Shown here piece by piece: positions 25,728 to 34,600 of a stretch of DNA of 64,000 bases. Where the stretch lies: positions 1-64,000 of the forward strand of contig OMVI01000082.1 in the NCBI GenBank assembly GCA_900314455.1. Direction: 5' to 3'. The position numbers were made by a program, and so were the translations under genes. The notes beneath the pieces are model-generated. The model saw only the letters and a program-made list of their open reading frames with translations, ran no database searches and had not been told where the DNA came from. How positions within the stretch are numbered: position 1 is the first letter of the stretch; every line of letters begins with the position of its first letter. This DNA comes from an uncultured Prevotella sp. (GTDB lineage Bacteria > Bacteroidota > Bacteroidia > Bacteroidales > Bacteroidaceae).

Positions 25728-26429
25728 TTACTTTTGGTCGGTCATTGCTTTGACTTCCTCCTTACTAACCTCCCTCAGCTGCCCCTCAGACATGAGGAAG
25801 AAGGAGTCGGCAAAGCGGAGCGCAATGTCTAAATCGTGGGTGGAAAGGAGGATGGTCTTGCCATCAACGTGGGCAAGACGGTGAAGTAGCGACATCAAAG
25901 AAGACTTGGAGGGATAGTCGAGGAATGCCGTCGGCTCGTCAAGGAGTATCGACGGAGTCTGCTGGGCTAACGCACGCGCTATCATAACCTTCTGGCGCTC
26001 ACCGTCGGAAAGGCTCTGTATCATCTTTCCGGCAAGCGGTTGGATGCCGACTTCTGCTATTGCCGCATCGACAATAGCCTTGTCGGAAGAGCGAAGGGTA
26101 CCAAAGAAACCTGTGTATGGGGAACGGCCGAGAGCGACTGTCTCGGCAACTGTGAGGTTTTGGACATCGGGACTGTCCGTAAGAACAATGCCTACGGTGC
26201 GCGACAAATCATGCTTCGACATACTGCTGACGCTCTTGTCGCCAAGAAAAACAGCTCCACCACGGACGGGAAGAAACCCGCTGACAGTCTTCAAGAGCGT
26301 CGACTTACCGCTTCCATTGCGACCGACAAGACACGACAACTGACCGCCACGGAACTCAACATTGATGTTCCGCGCCACAGAGGGTTGTCCCTTGTATCCT
26401 ATCGATAAGTCTTCAAGCCTGATGTCCAT
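25728..26429 (-). CDS. ABC transporter ATP-binding protein, FecE/BtuD type
   Basis: A 233-residue cytoplasmic ATPase of the iron-siderophore/cobalamin importer class. Walker A is GRNGSGKST, the signature LSDGERQK, Walker B SILLDEP, followed by the D-loop TAFLDYPSK and the H-loop STHDLD. The solute-binding protein and permease normally encoded alongside are not in this window, so the substrate (haem, siderophore or B12) cannot be assigned. A short leader with an intrinsic-terminator hairpin precedes it (26456-26480), so expression may be attenuated. Confidence 0.88.
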   Translation of the reverse strand: MDIRLEDLSIGYKGQPSVARNINVEFRGGQLSCLVGRNGSGKSTLLKTVSGFLPVRGGAVFLGDKSVSSMSKHDLSRTVGIVLTDSPDVQNLTVAETVALGRSPYTGFFGTLRSSDKAIVDAAIAEVGIQPLAGKMIQSLSDGERQKVMIARALAQQTPSILLDEPTAFLDYPSKSSLMSLLHRLAHVDGKTILLSTHDLDIALRFADSFFLMSEGQLREVSKEEVKAMTDQK

Positions 26430-26455
26430 AAGATATAGTAGATACGTAAGGGCAC

Positions 26456-26480
26456 AAAAAAAGGACTACCGCTGTAGTCC
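26456..26480 (-). terminator. Attenuator-like terminator in the ABC gene leader
   Basis: On the minus strand a 7-bp stem GGACTAC/GTAGTCC with loop AGCG is followed directly by seven T residues. It lies between the promoter at 26524-26555 and the ABC start at 26429, so transcripts would either end here as an RNA of about 60 bases or read through. Confidence 0.7.
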
Positions 26481-26523
26481 AACCTTTGTTAACCTTAAAT
26501 CTAATACTATGAAAAACACAATG

Positions 26524-26555
26524 CAAAGTTACATTATTATATTTTAGCCGCCAAA
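26524..26555 (-). promoter_or_regulatory. Promoter of the ABC gene leader
   Basis: The minus strand has TTTG (26555-26552), a 20-base spacer and TAACTTTG (26531-26524). The predicted start is near 26518, about 90 bases upstream of the ABC start codon. Confidence 0.75.
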
Positions 26556-26691
26556 CAAATTATGCTTTTTGTGTGCGCAAACAGTGTTTTTCTTGATTTA
26601 TATCAATTTTTCTTTGATTTTGTTAAAATCCCAACGGAAGGGTAAAATAAATAAAAAAGGGCGCTGCAATTATGAATTTTCCCAATAAAAA

Positions 26692-26723
26692 TTTGTTCAA
26701 AGAAAAAAGAATTGTTAACTTTG
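26692..26723 (+). promoter_or_regulatory. Promoter of greA
   Basis: TTTG (26692-26695), a 20-base spacer and TAACTTTG (26716-26723) match the consensus exactly. The predicted leader to the greA ATG is about 185 bases, unusually long. Confidence 0.75.
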
Positions 26724-26729
26724 CAATCT

Positions 26730-26914
26730 CAAACAGGACACAGAAAGATGCACAGATACAGGATTCCGACATTTAAAGATGTTGGAATTCTTTATTTTTT
26801 TGCATTTTCCTTAAATCAAGAAATAATTAACAAACAAGCGGAACGTATCGAGACGAGGTCGTAATTTTTACCCTAAGACCCCGTTAGGGGCGTCCGTATG
26901 AAAGGAATACGATT
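26730..26914 (+). promoter_or_regulatory. Structured greA leader with internal terminator
   Basis: A 12-bp stem (26761-26772 with 26779-26790, two G-T pairs) is followed by a T-rich run to 26801, an intrinsic-terminator form within the leader. Further down, GACCCC/GGGGCGTC makes a second hairpin near 26878-26894. CGTAT/ATACG (26895-26911) encloses GAAAGGA, the probable ribosome-binding site, three bases before the ATG. The first 70 bases could equally be a separate small RNA. No known riboswitch class is recognised. Confidence 0.55.
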
Positions 26915-27385
26915 ATGGCATACATGTCACAGGAAGGCTACGACAAACTCGTAGCAGAACTCAAGAGACTTGAGTCGGTAGAGCGTCCGAAAGCATCGGC
27001 TGCCATTGCCGAAGCTGCCGACAAGGGAGACCTTAGCGAGAATTCGGAGTATGATGCCGCAAAAGAGGCACAGGCGCACCTCGAGGCAAAGATTAACGAT
27101 ATGAAGATGACCATCGCACAGGCAAAGATTGTGGACACATCGCGCCTGAGCACTGATGCCGTACAGCTCATGTCGACAGTCGTTATGACCAACCTGGCTA
27201 CCGAGCGCCAGATGAAATATACCATCGTCAGCGAAAGCGAGGCAAACCTTAAGCAAGGAAAGATTTCAATCAAGACTCCTATCGCACAGGGACTTCTGAA
27301 CAAGAAGGTTGGCGACGAGGTCAATATCAAGATACCTCGCGGCGTTCTTAAGGTTCGCATCGACAAGATTAGTATTGAGGCTTAA
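26915..27385 (+). CDS. greA: Transcription elongation factor GreA
   Basis: Rescues backtracked RNA polymerase by stimulating cleavage of the nascent RNA. The 156 residues comprise the N-terminal coiled-coil finger (about 1-75), with the acidic tip motif DLSENSEYDAAKEAQ, and the C-terminal FKBP-like globular domain. The length and motifs are standard. It follows an unusual long leader and precedes the HIT gene by 14 bases. Confidence 0.95.
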   Translation: MAYMSQEGYDKLVAELKRLESVERPKASAAIAEAADKGDLSENSEYDAAKEAQAHLEAKINDMKMTIAQAKIVDTSRLSTDAVQLMSTVVMTNLATERQMKYTIVSESEANLKQGKISIKTPIAQGLLNKKVGDEVNIKIPRGVLKVRIDKISIEA

Positions 27386-27399
27386 AAACAGGAGGCAAC

Positions 27400-27795
27400 A
27401 TGACACTATTCAGCAAGATAGCAGCTGGCGAGATACCCAGCTTCAAATGCGCAGAGGACGAGAACTTCTACGCTTTCCTCGACATCAATCCGGTAGTGAA
27501 GGGACACACTCTCGTAATCCCACGGAAGGAAGTTGACTACATCTTCGATATGCCAGACGATGAGCTGGCAGCCTTTGAGGTCTTCGCAAAGAAGGTCGCC
27601 AAGGCTATCCGCGCCGCCTTCCCATGCAAGAAGGTGGCAGAGGTTGTCCTCGGTCTTGAGGTCAACCACGCCCACATCCACCTCCTGCCTATCAACAGTG
27701 AGGCTGATGTCGACTTCCACAAGCATGTAAAGCTCTCCGACGACGAGCAGAAAGAAGTCGCCGCAAAGATTTACGCAGAGTTCAAGAAGCTGTAA
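27400..27795 (+). CDS. HIT-family protein (Hint-like nucleotide hydrolase)
   Basis: A 131-residue histidine-triad protein of the HinT/HIT branch, which hydrolyses nucleoside phosphoramidates or binds nucleotides. The triad motif is NHAHIHLLPI; the N-terminal LFSKIAAGEIPSFKC and VIPRKEVDYIFDM are also typical. It is probably co-transcribed with greA. Confidence 0.92.
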   Translation: MTLFSKIAAGEIPSFKCAEDENFYAFLDINPVVKGHTLVIPRKEVDYIFDMPDDELAAFEVFAKKVAKAIRAAFPCKKVAEVVLGLEVNHAHIHLLPINSEADVDFHKHVKLSDDEQKEVAAKIYAEFKKL

Positions 27796-28182
27796 AAGTC
27801 TTACTCGGAAGCCATATTCTGCGTGATAGAAGCGCAGAAGCACTAGCCTCGACAGAGGTTAAACTAACGATAGCCCCACATAAGCGGTAGCGCAATGTGA
27901 GATAAGGAGATAAACTAATTATCAACACTCAGCGCTTCGGAGATGCGCTATAGCGTGAAACGCGTATAATGTTTACAATTACATTAAGGCGCACTTCGTG
28001 CTGTAGCGCATCTCCGAAGCGCTGAGTTTTTTATGATATCACATGATATTCCCCAGTCTGCGGTCGTTCCACTCCCTTGGCTGGGGTTACCGAGAATTAA
28101 ACTTCTTCGAAGTTTGTGGGTGTTATCCCTACTGATATAAGTTTTCTATAACACACTTAGTCATTGTCTTTTCAAGACAAAC
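27796..28182 (+). ncRNA. Structured non-coding region with a 28-bp hairpin and terminator
   Basis: Positions 27927-27954 pair with 28000-28027 in a 28-bp stem with a single G-T wobble, followed by five T residues, so the whole is at least a large terminator for the + strand. The 45-base loop contains two smaller hairpins, GCGT/ACGC and GCAC/GTGC. Downstream are stems CCCCAG/CTGGGG (28051-28086), AAACTTC/GAAGTTT (28099-28115) and GTGTTAT/ATAACAC (28120-28154). No reading frame of note is present. The region may encode a structured RNA; no known family is recognised. Confidence 0.4.
27927..28032 (+). terminator. Long-stem terminator after the greA-HIT unit
   Basis: This 28-bp stem ends in GAGTTTTTT. 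It begins 131 bases after the HIT stop codon. The stem is far longer than a usual terminator. Confidence 0.6.
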
Positions 28183-28209
28183 GGACAGCCACAAGGGCCG
28201 TCCATGCAG
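28183..28209. repeat. Solo end of the CTGCAG-type inverted element
   Basis: This 27-base sequence, starting GGACAGCCACAAGGGCCG, matches the right end of the 25133-25303 element with one difference. Confidence 0.65.
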
Positions 28210-28299
28210 TGGATGGCAAAGTCATTTGGACAGCCTTCATTATACATATAACCCCCTACCCGTTTACCACCACTCTATATCCACAAGACTATTTTTCTT

Positions 28300-28353
28300 C
28301 TCCCCTTCTTCGGAGGGGCCGGGGGAGGTCCCATTGAGGGGATGGGAGAGCCC
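28300..28353. repeat. GC-rich palindromic arm (TTCGGAGGGG type)
   Basis: A CCCCTTCTTCGGAGGGG hairpin with the tail CCGGGGGAGGTCCC and a second block ending GGGAGAGCCC. It ends within 2 bases of the stop codon of the minus-strand gene at 28355. The tail matches the arms at 44412 and inside ispG (52607). Confidence 0.7.
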
Positions 28354-28354
28354 T

Positions 28355-29026
28355 TTATTTCTCTCCTTCTACGCCCTCATTCCTGCATTCCTCATGGTAT
28401 TTGTCTACCACCGCACGGGCAGACTGGAACATTTCGGCGAGCAAAGCCTCAAAGTAATCCTGCATGTTTGGTATCTCCGGCATCAGCAGACCACTAGCCT
28501 TCGAGCCTACCAGCATTCTGTTGCCGTCATTATCAATAATATAGAAGATTGCCGAACGACACAAAGAACCGTTTATAGCGTTGATTGCCTTCTGCATACA
28601 CGACGCCTGCTCCAACTTGTCGAGTTGTACCGTCTCCCACCAAAGATAGGCGATGGTGATGAAAGGGGACTCGTCAGAAGAGAATAAATTGAACGTTGCG
28701 CCCTGAAAAGAGAAGAGGATGGAACCGTCTTCCTCAGTCTCTGACTGGCAATTCAACTTCTTCAACACCGCAGCGGCAATCTGCGGGGCTTTCATTCCGT
28801 CATACTCGTTTTCCATATCCTTAGTCTTTACGTTATACACAGGTTGTCCTTCTGATGCCGCCGGCTTATCGTCAGCGTTGCTTTCATTCTTCTGTTCCGT
28901 CTCGTGATTGCCATAGTCATCCTTCCGGCGGTGGTATTTCTTATATGCTCCCACCGCATCCATGAGCATTATCAGTACCCAAACTACAACAACTATAAAA
29001 ACTATAACAATCCCGACTGTACTCAT
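28355..29026 (-). CDS. Membrane-anchored protein of unknown function, possibly YbjN-like
   Basis: A 223-residue protein with one N-terminal transmembrane helix (IVIVFIVVVVWVLIMLM), a short charged, probably disordered linker (about 28-75) and a soluble alpha/beta domain (about 85-205). The domain contains ILFSFQGATFNLFSSDESPFITIAYLWWE, a pattern reminiscent of the YbjN/type III chaperone-like fold, but I cannot confirm the family. No neighbour suggests a role. Its stop codon abuts a GC-rich repeat arm. Confidence 0.7.
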   Translation of the reverse strand: MSTVGIVIVFIVVVVWVLIMLMDAVGAYKKYHRRKDDYGNHETEQKNESNADDKPAASEGQPVYNVKTKDMENEYDGMKAPQIAAAVLKKLNCQSETEEDGSILFSFQGATFNLFSSDESPFITIAYLWWETVQLDKLEQASCMQKAINAINGSLCRSAIFYIIDNDGNRMLVGSKASGLLMPEIPNMQDYFEALLAEMFQSARAVVDKYHEECRNEGVEGEK

Positions 29027-29055
29027 CAGCAGATAAATTTGTATGCAGATTGATG

Positions 29056-29087
29056 CAAAGGTAATAAAAAATCGCTAACCATGCAAC
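29056..29087 (-). promoter_or_regulatory. Promoter of the 28355-29026 gene
   Basis: On the minus strand GTTG (29087-29084), a 20-base spacer and TACCTTTG (29063-29056). The start is predicted near 29049. Confidence 0.65.
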
Positions 29088-29165
29088 AGCTTTATACACA
29101 TATTATATAAATATAAGTGAACGTAAAGTTTTCGAATAAATTCTATAAAAAAGCGCATAAAAGTT

Positions 29166-29195
29166 TTTGTTTTATAAAAATTTTATATAATTTTG
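29166..29195 (+). promoter_or_regulatory. Promoter of the C10 peptidase gene
   Basis: TTTG (29166-29169), an 18-base AT spacer and TAATTTTG (29188-29195). The spacer is one base shorter than usual. The predicted leader is about 70 bases. Confidence 0.55.
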
Positions 29196-29272
29196 TATCG
29201 ATTTATTGCAATTTGTTACGACAATTACAGAGAGAAATTATAATTAAACTCAAACATTATTAAACCTGTCGC

Positions 29273-31600
29273 ATGAGGAAATTTTACTTTATCCTTCTCG
29301 GTTTGCTGGCAACAATCTCCACTTTGGCAAACCCAGTAACTCCCAATCAGGCGCGCAAGACAGCATTGACATTCCTTTCAAAAAAGGGTATCAACGTTCC
29401 AGAGGCGCAACTAAACACTCCCGCCGGACTCGTTAAGCATTCGCAGCAGTCCGAAGCACCTTATTATGTCTACAATGTCGACAAGTCGAAGGGCTTCGTC
29501 ATTGTTGCCGGCGACGACCGCGTACCGTCAATCATCGGCTATAGCGACAACGGCACATTCGACGCCACGAACCTTCCGGAGAACGTTGCTGCGTTCCTCG
29601 CCCGCTACGAGGCTCAGATTAAGGCTCTTGGAAACGGCACGGCAAAGGCTGCCGAAGCCGACAGTACAAACTATGAGGCTGTCAGTCCGCTGATCAAAAC
29701 TTACTGGGGGCAGACTTCTCCATACAACATCACTCTCCCAACCGTCACCATTGACAGTGTGACATACGACCTTTACGTTGGTTGCGTGGGCGTTGCAACA
29801 GCCGAAGTATTAGGCTATTACAAGTATCCGCAGAGTACTTCGGCAGAGATTCCGGCATTTACGACACCTAATGCTATCAGCGGTCAGAAGGTAACTCTGC
29901 CTGCCATCGAAGGCGGAACGTCAATCGACTGGGACAATATTCTGAACATCTACCGTGGCAACGAGACTGCAACGCAGGACACCGCAGTAGCAAACCTTAT
30001 GAAGATAGCCGCCACCGCCGTTAAGACACAGTTCTCTCTGAACGGCGCCGGAGCCTTCACGTGTGACATTCCGTATGCTCTCCGCACATATTTCGGCTAC
30101 AGCAATAACATCAAATACATCTACCGCCGCGACTACAGTCAGCAGGAATGGAACAAGACCCTCTATGATGAGGTTGCAAATGGTCGTCCTGTAATCATCG
30201 GCGCACAGTCGACAGCAGGCGGACATGAGTTCGTTGCCGACGGATATGATGGCGAAGGACTTTTCCATATCAACTGGGGATGGAGCGGACAGTGCAACGG
30301 CTGGTTCCGTCTGTCGCTACTTGACCCAGGCAACAACTATGACCCGACTGGCAATCCAACAGGTAGCGGATACAACGAGGACCAGGAAGCCATCATCGGA
30401 ATTGCTCCGGCAGACAGTGCCGAGGCTGCTCCTCTGCTCAAGATGGATGGTACCATCACCGACTACAGCGCTGACAAAAAGAACGTACAGTGCACTTTCT
30501 ACAATATGACAGGTGCTGCCGGCTCATTCGACTACGGTATCGGCTATGTAACAAAGAAGGGCCGCATCATCGTTATCAACTCTAATTCGAACCGTTCGTT
30601 CGACCGCACTTATGGTGATATTTACACCGGCGATGTCAGCGCACTTGCTGTTGGCACATACGACATACACCCTGTAAGCCGTCTGCATGGTCAGAAGGCA
30701 TGGGTTTGCGATAGCGACTATGTCACAGCGGTTATCGACAAGGACCACAACGTTAAGTTCTCTAAGGCTGAGTCACAACTCAGGGCAAGCAATTTCGTAT
30801 ACACCGGTACTAAGTCCGCCAAGGTTTTGCAGACTGTTACTGCCACTATCAGCAACAAAGGAAAGGACTTCTACGGCAATCTATATCTCTTCCTCTCTAT
30901 TGAGCCATACCAGCCAAGCGGCATTTCCGACATGGTCGGCGTCAGCGTTCCTGCCAACGACTCAACCAAAGTGAACTTCCGTTTCCTGCCATACATGCAG
31001 AGGCACTTCTATATTTACGTGGCAACAGACCAGAATTGCACTAATATCATCGGCAGCTCATCTGTCGACATTGCCGACTCACTTGCTGCTCCAAAGCAGC
31101 TGAGGGTAACTGCAAGCAAGGTTGACTTTAGTACTCCGGCCATGACACTGGGTGTTCGCGACGTCCAGGGCAACTGGGCACAGGGTTCATTCACCGTCAG
31201 AAACGACGCAACGAAATCGTTCACTGGCAACCTTACTGCATATCTGTATATGAGTTCTTCAGTCAACGGCAGATATATGGGCTCCGGTTCGTACGAGGAA
31301 CCTGTAGTTCTGCAATCCGGCGAGTCAAAGACAATCAACTTCAAATTCCATACGGAGACGGGATTCTACTATATTGTAGCCCTTCAATACGACGACAGGA
31401 GCATCATAAGCAACACCGACAGACTGCATATCCTTGGCGGTGAAGTCACAAGCGGTATCGACGCAGTGACGGCTAAGCCTCTTGTTGACGACAATGCAAA
31501 GGTTTATACCGTCGGTGGAATATACGTTGGAAAGGCTGCCGACTTCGAGTCGCTGCCTAAGGGACTGTATATCATCAACGGAAAGAAGTTCGTGAAGTAA
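29273..31600 (+). CDS. C10-family (streptopain-like) cysteine protease with T9SS sorting domain
   Basis: A 775-residue secreted protease. A signal peptide (KFYFILLGLLATISTLA) leads into a Spi/C10 pro-domain (about 20-125, with FVIVAGDDRVPSIIGYSDNG). The papain-like catalytic domain (about 135-385) has catalytic Cys171 in YVGCVGVATAEVLGYY and His318 in GGHEFVADGYDGEGLFHINW. Two or three Ig-like beta domains follow. The C-terminus (VYTVGGIYVGKAADF to IINGKKFVK) resembles a type A T9SS sorting signal, so the protein is probably exported through the outer membrane. Related C10 proteases include SpeB and interpain A. The next gene is a second T9SS cargo. Confidence 0.88.
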   Translation: MRKFYFILLGLLATISTLANPVTPNQARKTALTFLSKKGINVPEAQLNTPAGLVKHSQQSEAPYYVYNVDKSKGFVIVAGDDRVPSIIGYSDNGTFDATNLPENVAAFLARYEAQIKALGNGTAKAAEADSTNYEAVSPLIKTYWGQTSPYNITLPTVTIDSVTYDLYVGCVGVATAEVLGYYKYPQSTSAEIPAFTTPNAISGQKVTLPAIEGGTSIDWDNILNIYRGNETATQDTAVANLMKIAATAVKTQFSLNGAGAFTCDIPYALRTYFGYSNNIKYIYRRDYSQQEWNKTLYDEVANGRPVIIGAQSTAGGHEFVADGYDGEGLFHINWGWSGQCNGWFRLSLLDPGNNYDPTGNPTGSGYNEDQEAIIGIAPADSAEAAPLLKMDGTITDYSADKKNVQCTFYNMTGAAGSFDYGIGYVTKKGRIIVINSNSNRSFDRTYGDIYTGDVSALAVGTYDIHPVSRLHGQKAWVCDSDYVTAVIDKDHNVKFSKAESQLRASNFVYTGTKSAKVLQTVTATISNKGKDFYGNLYLFLSIEPYQPSGISDMVGVSVPANDSTKVNFRFLPYMQRHFYIYVATDQNCTNIIGSSSVDIADSLAAPKQLRVTASKVDFSTPAMTLGVRDVQGNWAQGSFTVRNDATKSFTGNLTAYLYMSSSVNGRYMGSGSYEEPVVLQSGESKTINFKFHTETGFYYIVALQYDDRSIISNTDRLHILGGEVTSGIDAVTAKPLVDDNAKVYTVGGIYVGKAADFESLPKGLYIINGKKFVK

Positions 31601-31653
31601 ATACCATATAAACAATAACACACATAAAAATCACTTTATTAATCATTTTGCTT

Positions 31654-34600
31654 ATGAAGTTTATAACTCGACTCAAAGCTTCTGTGCCGCTTGCGGCGGC
31701 GTTGTTGCTTGCGGTTCCTGCGACTTCTGTGGCTCAGAACACCACAAAGACAACACAGGACCAAGGTTTCAAAGCAGAAAGTCCGGTCATCAGGCGATGG
31801 CGGGCATTGTCTCCAACTGAGCGCGACAGTCTTCGACGTGCAGCTCTGAGGAACTACCCGATGATGTACCGTAAGCTCGCGCAAGGCGCCGACCAAGGTA
31901 CCAAGCTCCTGCCGGGCGGCAACAAGGGTGTTGCCAAAGGCACGTCGAAAGCCATCGAAGGCGTTCTGGCTGACTGGAATGCAAAGCTCGCAGGCTTAGA
32001 GACAAGGCGTGCACCGATATTATATGCAGGCGACTCGATTGCCAACAGTAAAATCACTTACTATGGCTATGTTCCTGCATCGACAGGTTTAAAAGCCGGA
32101 TTCTACAAATTTGCCCTCGGACCTAATCCGACAGCAGAACTTCTCAATCCATACAATGCCAACAACTTCGGTTTCGGTTCTGCTATTGTCAACGGAAAAC
32201 TATATATAATGTACGTGGACAAGACCATGTGGGACCTTGGTTGGGTCAATGCAAACTACTATACAGTAGACCTTACCACCGGAACGGTTGGATACGGTGG
32301 CGCTCCATACTATAGTTACAACGACTTCGCAGGCTATGCAACGACGCAAGCTGCCGACGGAACGGTCTACGGACAGTTCTTCGGCGACGCTTATGACCCA
32401 AGTGTTTTGGTCTGGGGTAGCCGCGATTACACTTCGATGTCAAAGATTGCCGACTTCGGTAAGTCAAGTAACATCATTTCAGTTGCCCTCGGTATCACCA
32501 GCGACGGTAAGCTCTACAGCGTCGGTGAGGATGGCAATCTCTATCAGATTAGCACTAAGGACGGCACGGAAACGCTCGTTGGTCCTACTGGTGTTACCCC
32601 TTACAAAGTCAACGGAACGCTTGCACCATCAAGCGGTGAGATAGATCCGAAGACCAACACATTCTACTGGGCTGCTGTCGACGGTGATGGCAAAGCTGGT
32701 TTGTACAGCGTTAACCTCAAAACCGGTCAGGCTACGAAGCTGAGCGATTGGGGAAACCTTGGCAATATCGAAATTCAGTCGCTCGTAGGCGTTATCCCTC
32801 CTGCTGAAGATGGTGCTCCGGCTGCTGCAACGAACTTGAGTCTTAGCTTCGAAGGCGGTAGCACAACGGGTAAGATTTACTTCACCGCACCTGCTACAAC
32901 ATACGCTGGCCAGGAGCTTGACGACACTCTTGACTTCCAGGTTACTAGTGGAACAGAGGTTGTTGCTACAGGTAAGGTGTTCGCAGGTGACGAAGATTCA
33001 GCTACCATCACTGTACCGGAAGGTCAGAATACAATTGCTGTGACAACCAGCAACTCTGTCGGTCGCTCGCCTATAGCAAAGATTTCGCAGTGGATTGGCT
33101 TTGACCAGCCAGCAAATGTATCGGGCGCTTCGGCCATACTCGATGAGGAAACTGGTATCGTAACACTGAAGTGGAACGCTCCAACGCGTGTCAACCACAA
33201 CGGTTACCTTGGTCCTCTCACCTACAATATCTATTATAGGAAAGGCGGAAGGGCTTCCAACGATACACTTATTGCTGTTGCCGACACTGCAAAATACAAG
33301 GTTCAGTTGCCCGAGAACGACCTGCAATCATACATATTCGCTATCGAAGCCGTCAACGGAACGCAGAAGAGCTACTCCAAGATAGCAACAAGCCGTGTCG
33401 CTTGGGGTAAGCCTCTGAACACTCCTTACAACGAAAACTTCAAGAGCGATGAGACTTTCTCGTTCTTCAAGATTGTCAACAACAACGGCGACAACTACAC
33501 TTGGCGTCGTTCTAACGGCTGGGCTGAATGTAATTCCTCATACGGCAAGGCTCAGGACAAGTGGCTTGTCACTCCGCTCATCAACCTTAAGGGTGGCAAC
33601 GACTATGTCCTCGATTACACCGCAGCATGTAACTACTCGTGGTACAAGGGCGTCAAGTATCAGCTTAAGTATGGCAAGTTCGCCGGTCACGGTCGTACTA
33701 TCGAAGGACTCGACAAGGTTATTGCCGATACTTTGCAGCTCGACAGTATCAGCGACAGTGCCCCTGTAAGCTATTCTGATACCATTCATATCGACGAAAC
33801 AGGCAATTACGCATTCGGTTTCCATGCTTGCTCTCCTAACGGAGTCAACTGTAACGTCAAGGTTGGCCCTATCTCGATAACGAAGGTACGCCTTGCCAAC
33901 ACTCCGGATGCCGTCCGCAACCTCACTGTTACGGCTGCTTCGAACGGTGACAACCGTGCTCAGATTATCTTCCAGGCACCTCAGAAGGACATCAGCGGCA
34001 ACAAGCTGACCGAGAATATTCCTTGGATAGCTTTGCTCCGCAATGGTTCTGAAATCTTCCGCTTCCTCGATGTTGTTCCTGGAAGTTACCTCCAGTACAG
34101 CGATGAAGGCGAAGGCTTGAAGGTTGGAAACAACATTTATAGCATCACCTGCTACCTTACCGATGAGGATCCATCAGCAACAGTAAGCGATACCGCATAC
34201 GTTGGCGTCGGAATACCACAGCCTGTTCCTGAGGCTTCTGTAGTTGAGAACGCTGCCAACAAGTCCCTTGACTTCTCTTGGAGCCCAGTTTCGAGCACCG
34301 GAGCTAACGGCCACAAAGTCAAGGTCAATGAAGTCGAGTACGGAATCTTCTCTCTCAAACCTAGCTACTTCGGCGGTTACTACCACGACAAGCTGCAGGG
34401 CGCTACCACGGGATACAGTCTCTCTGTACCATATGATACTTATGTTGGCGACCCACAGGTTAACACATGGGCTGTCGCAGCAGCTAACGAAGCCGGAATG
34501 AGCGACGACTACGTTCTCTCATTCATCTCCGGAGTTCCTAAGCAGCTGCCTTACGAAGAGCACTTCAGCAACGGTGCACCTGAGGTATATCCTCTGTTCC

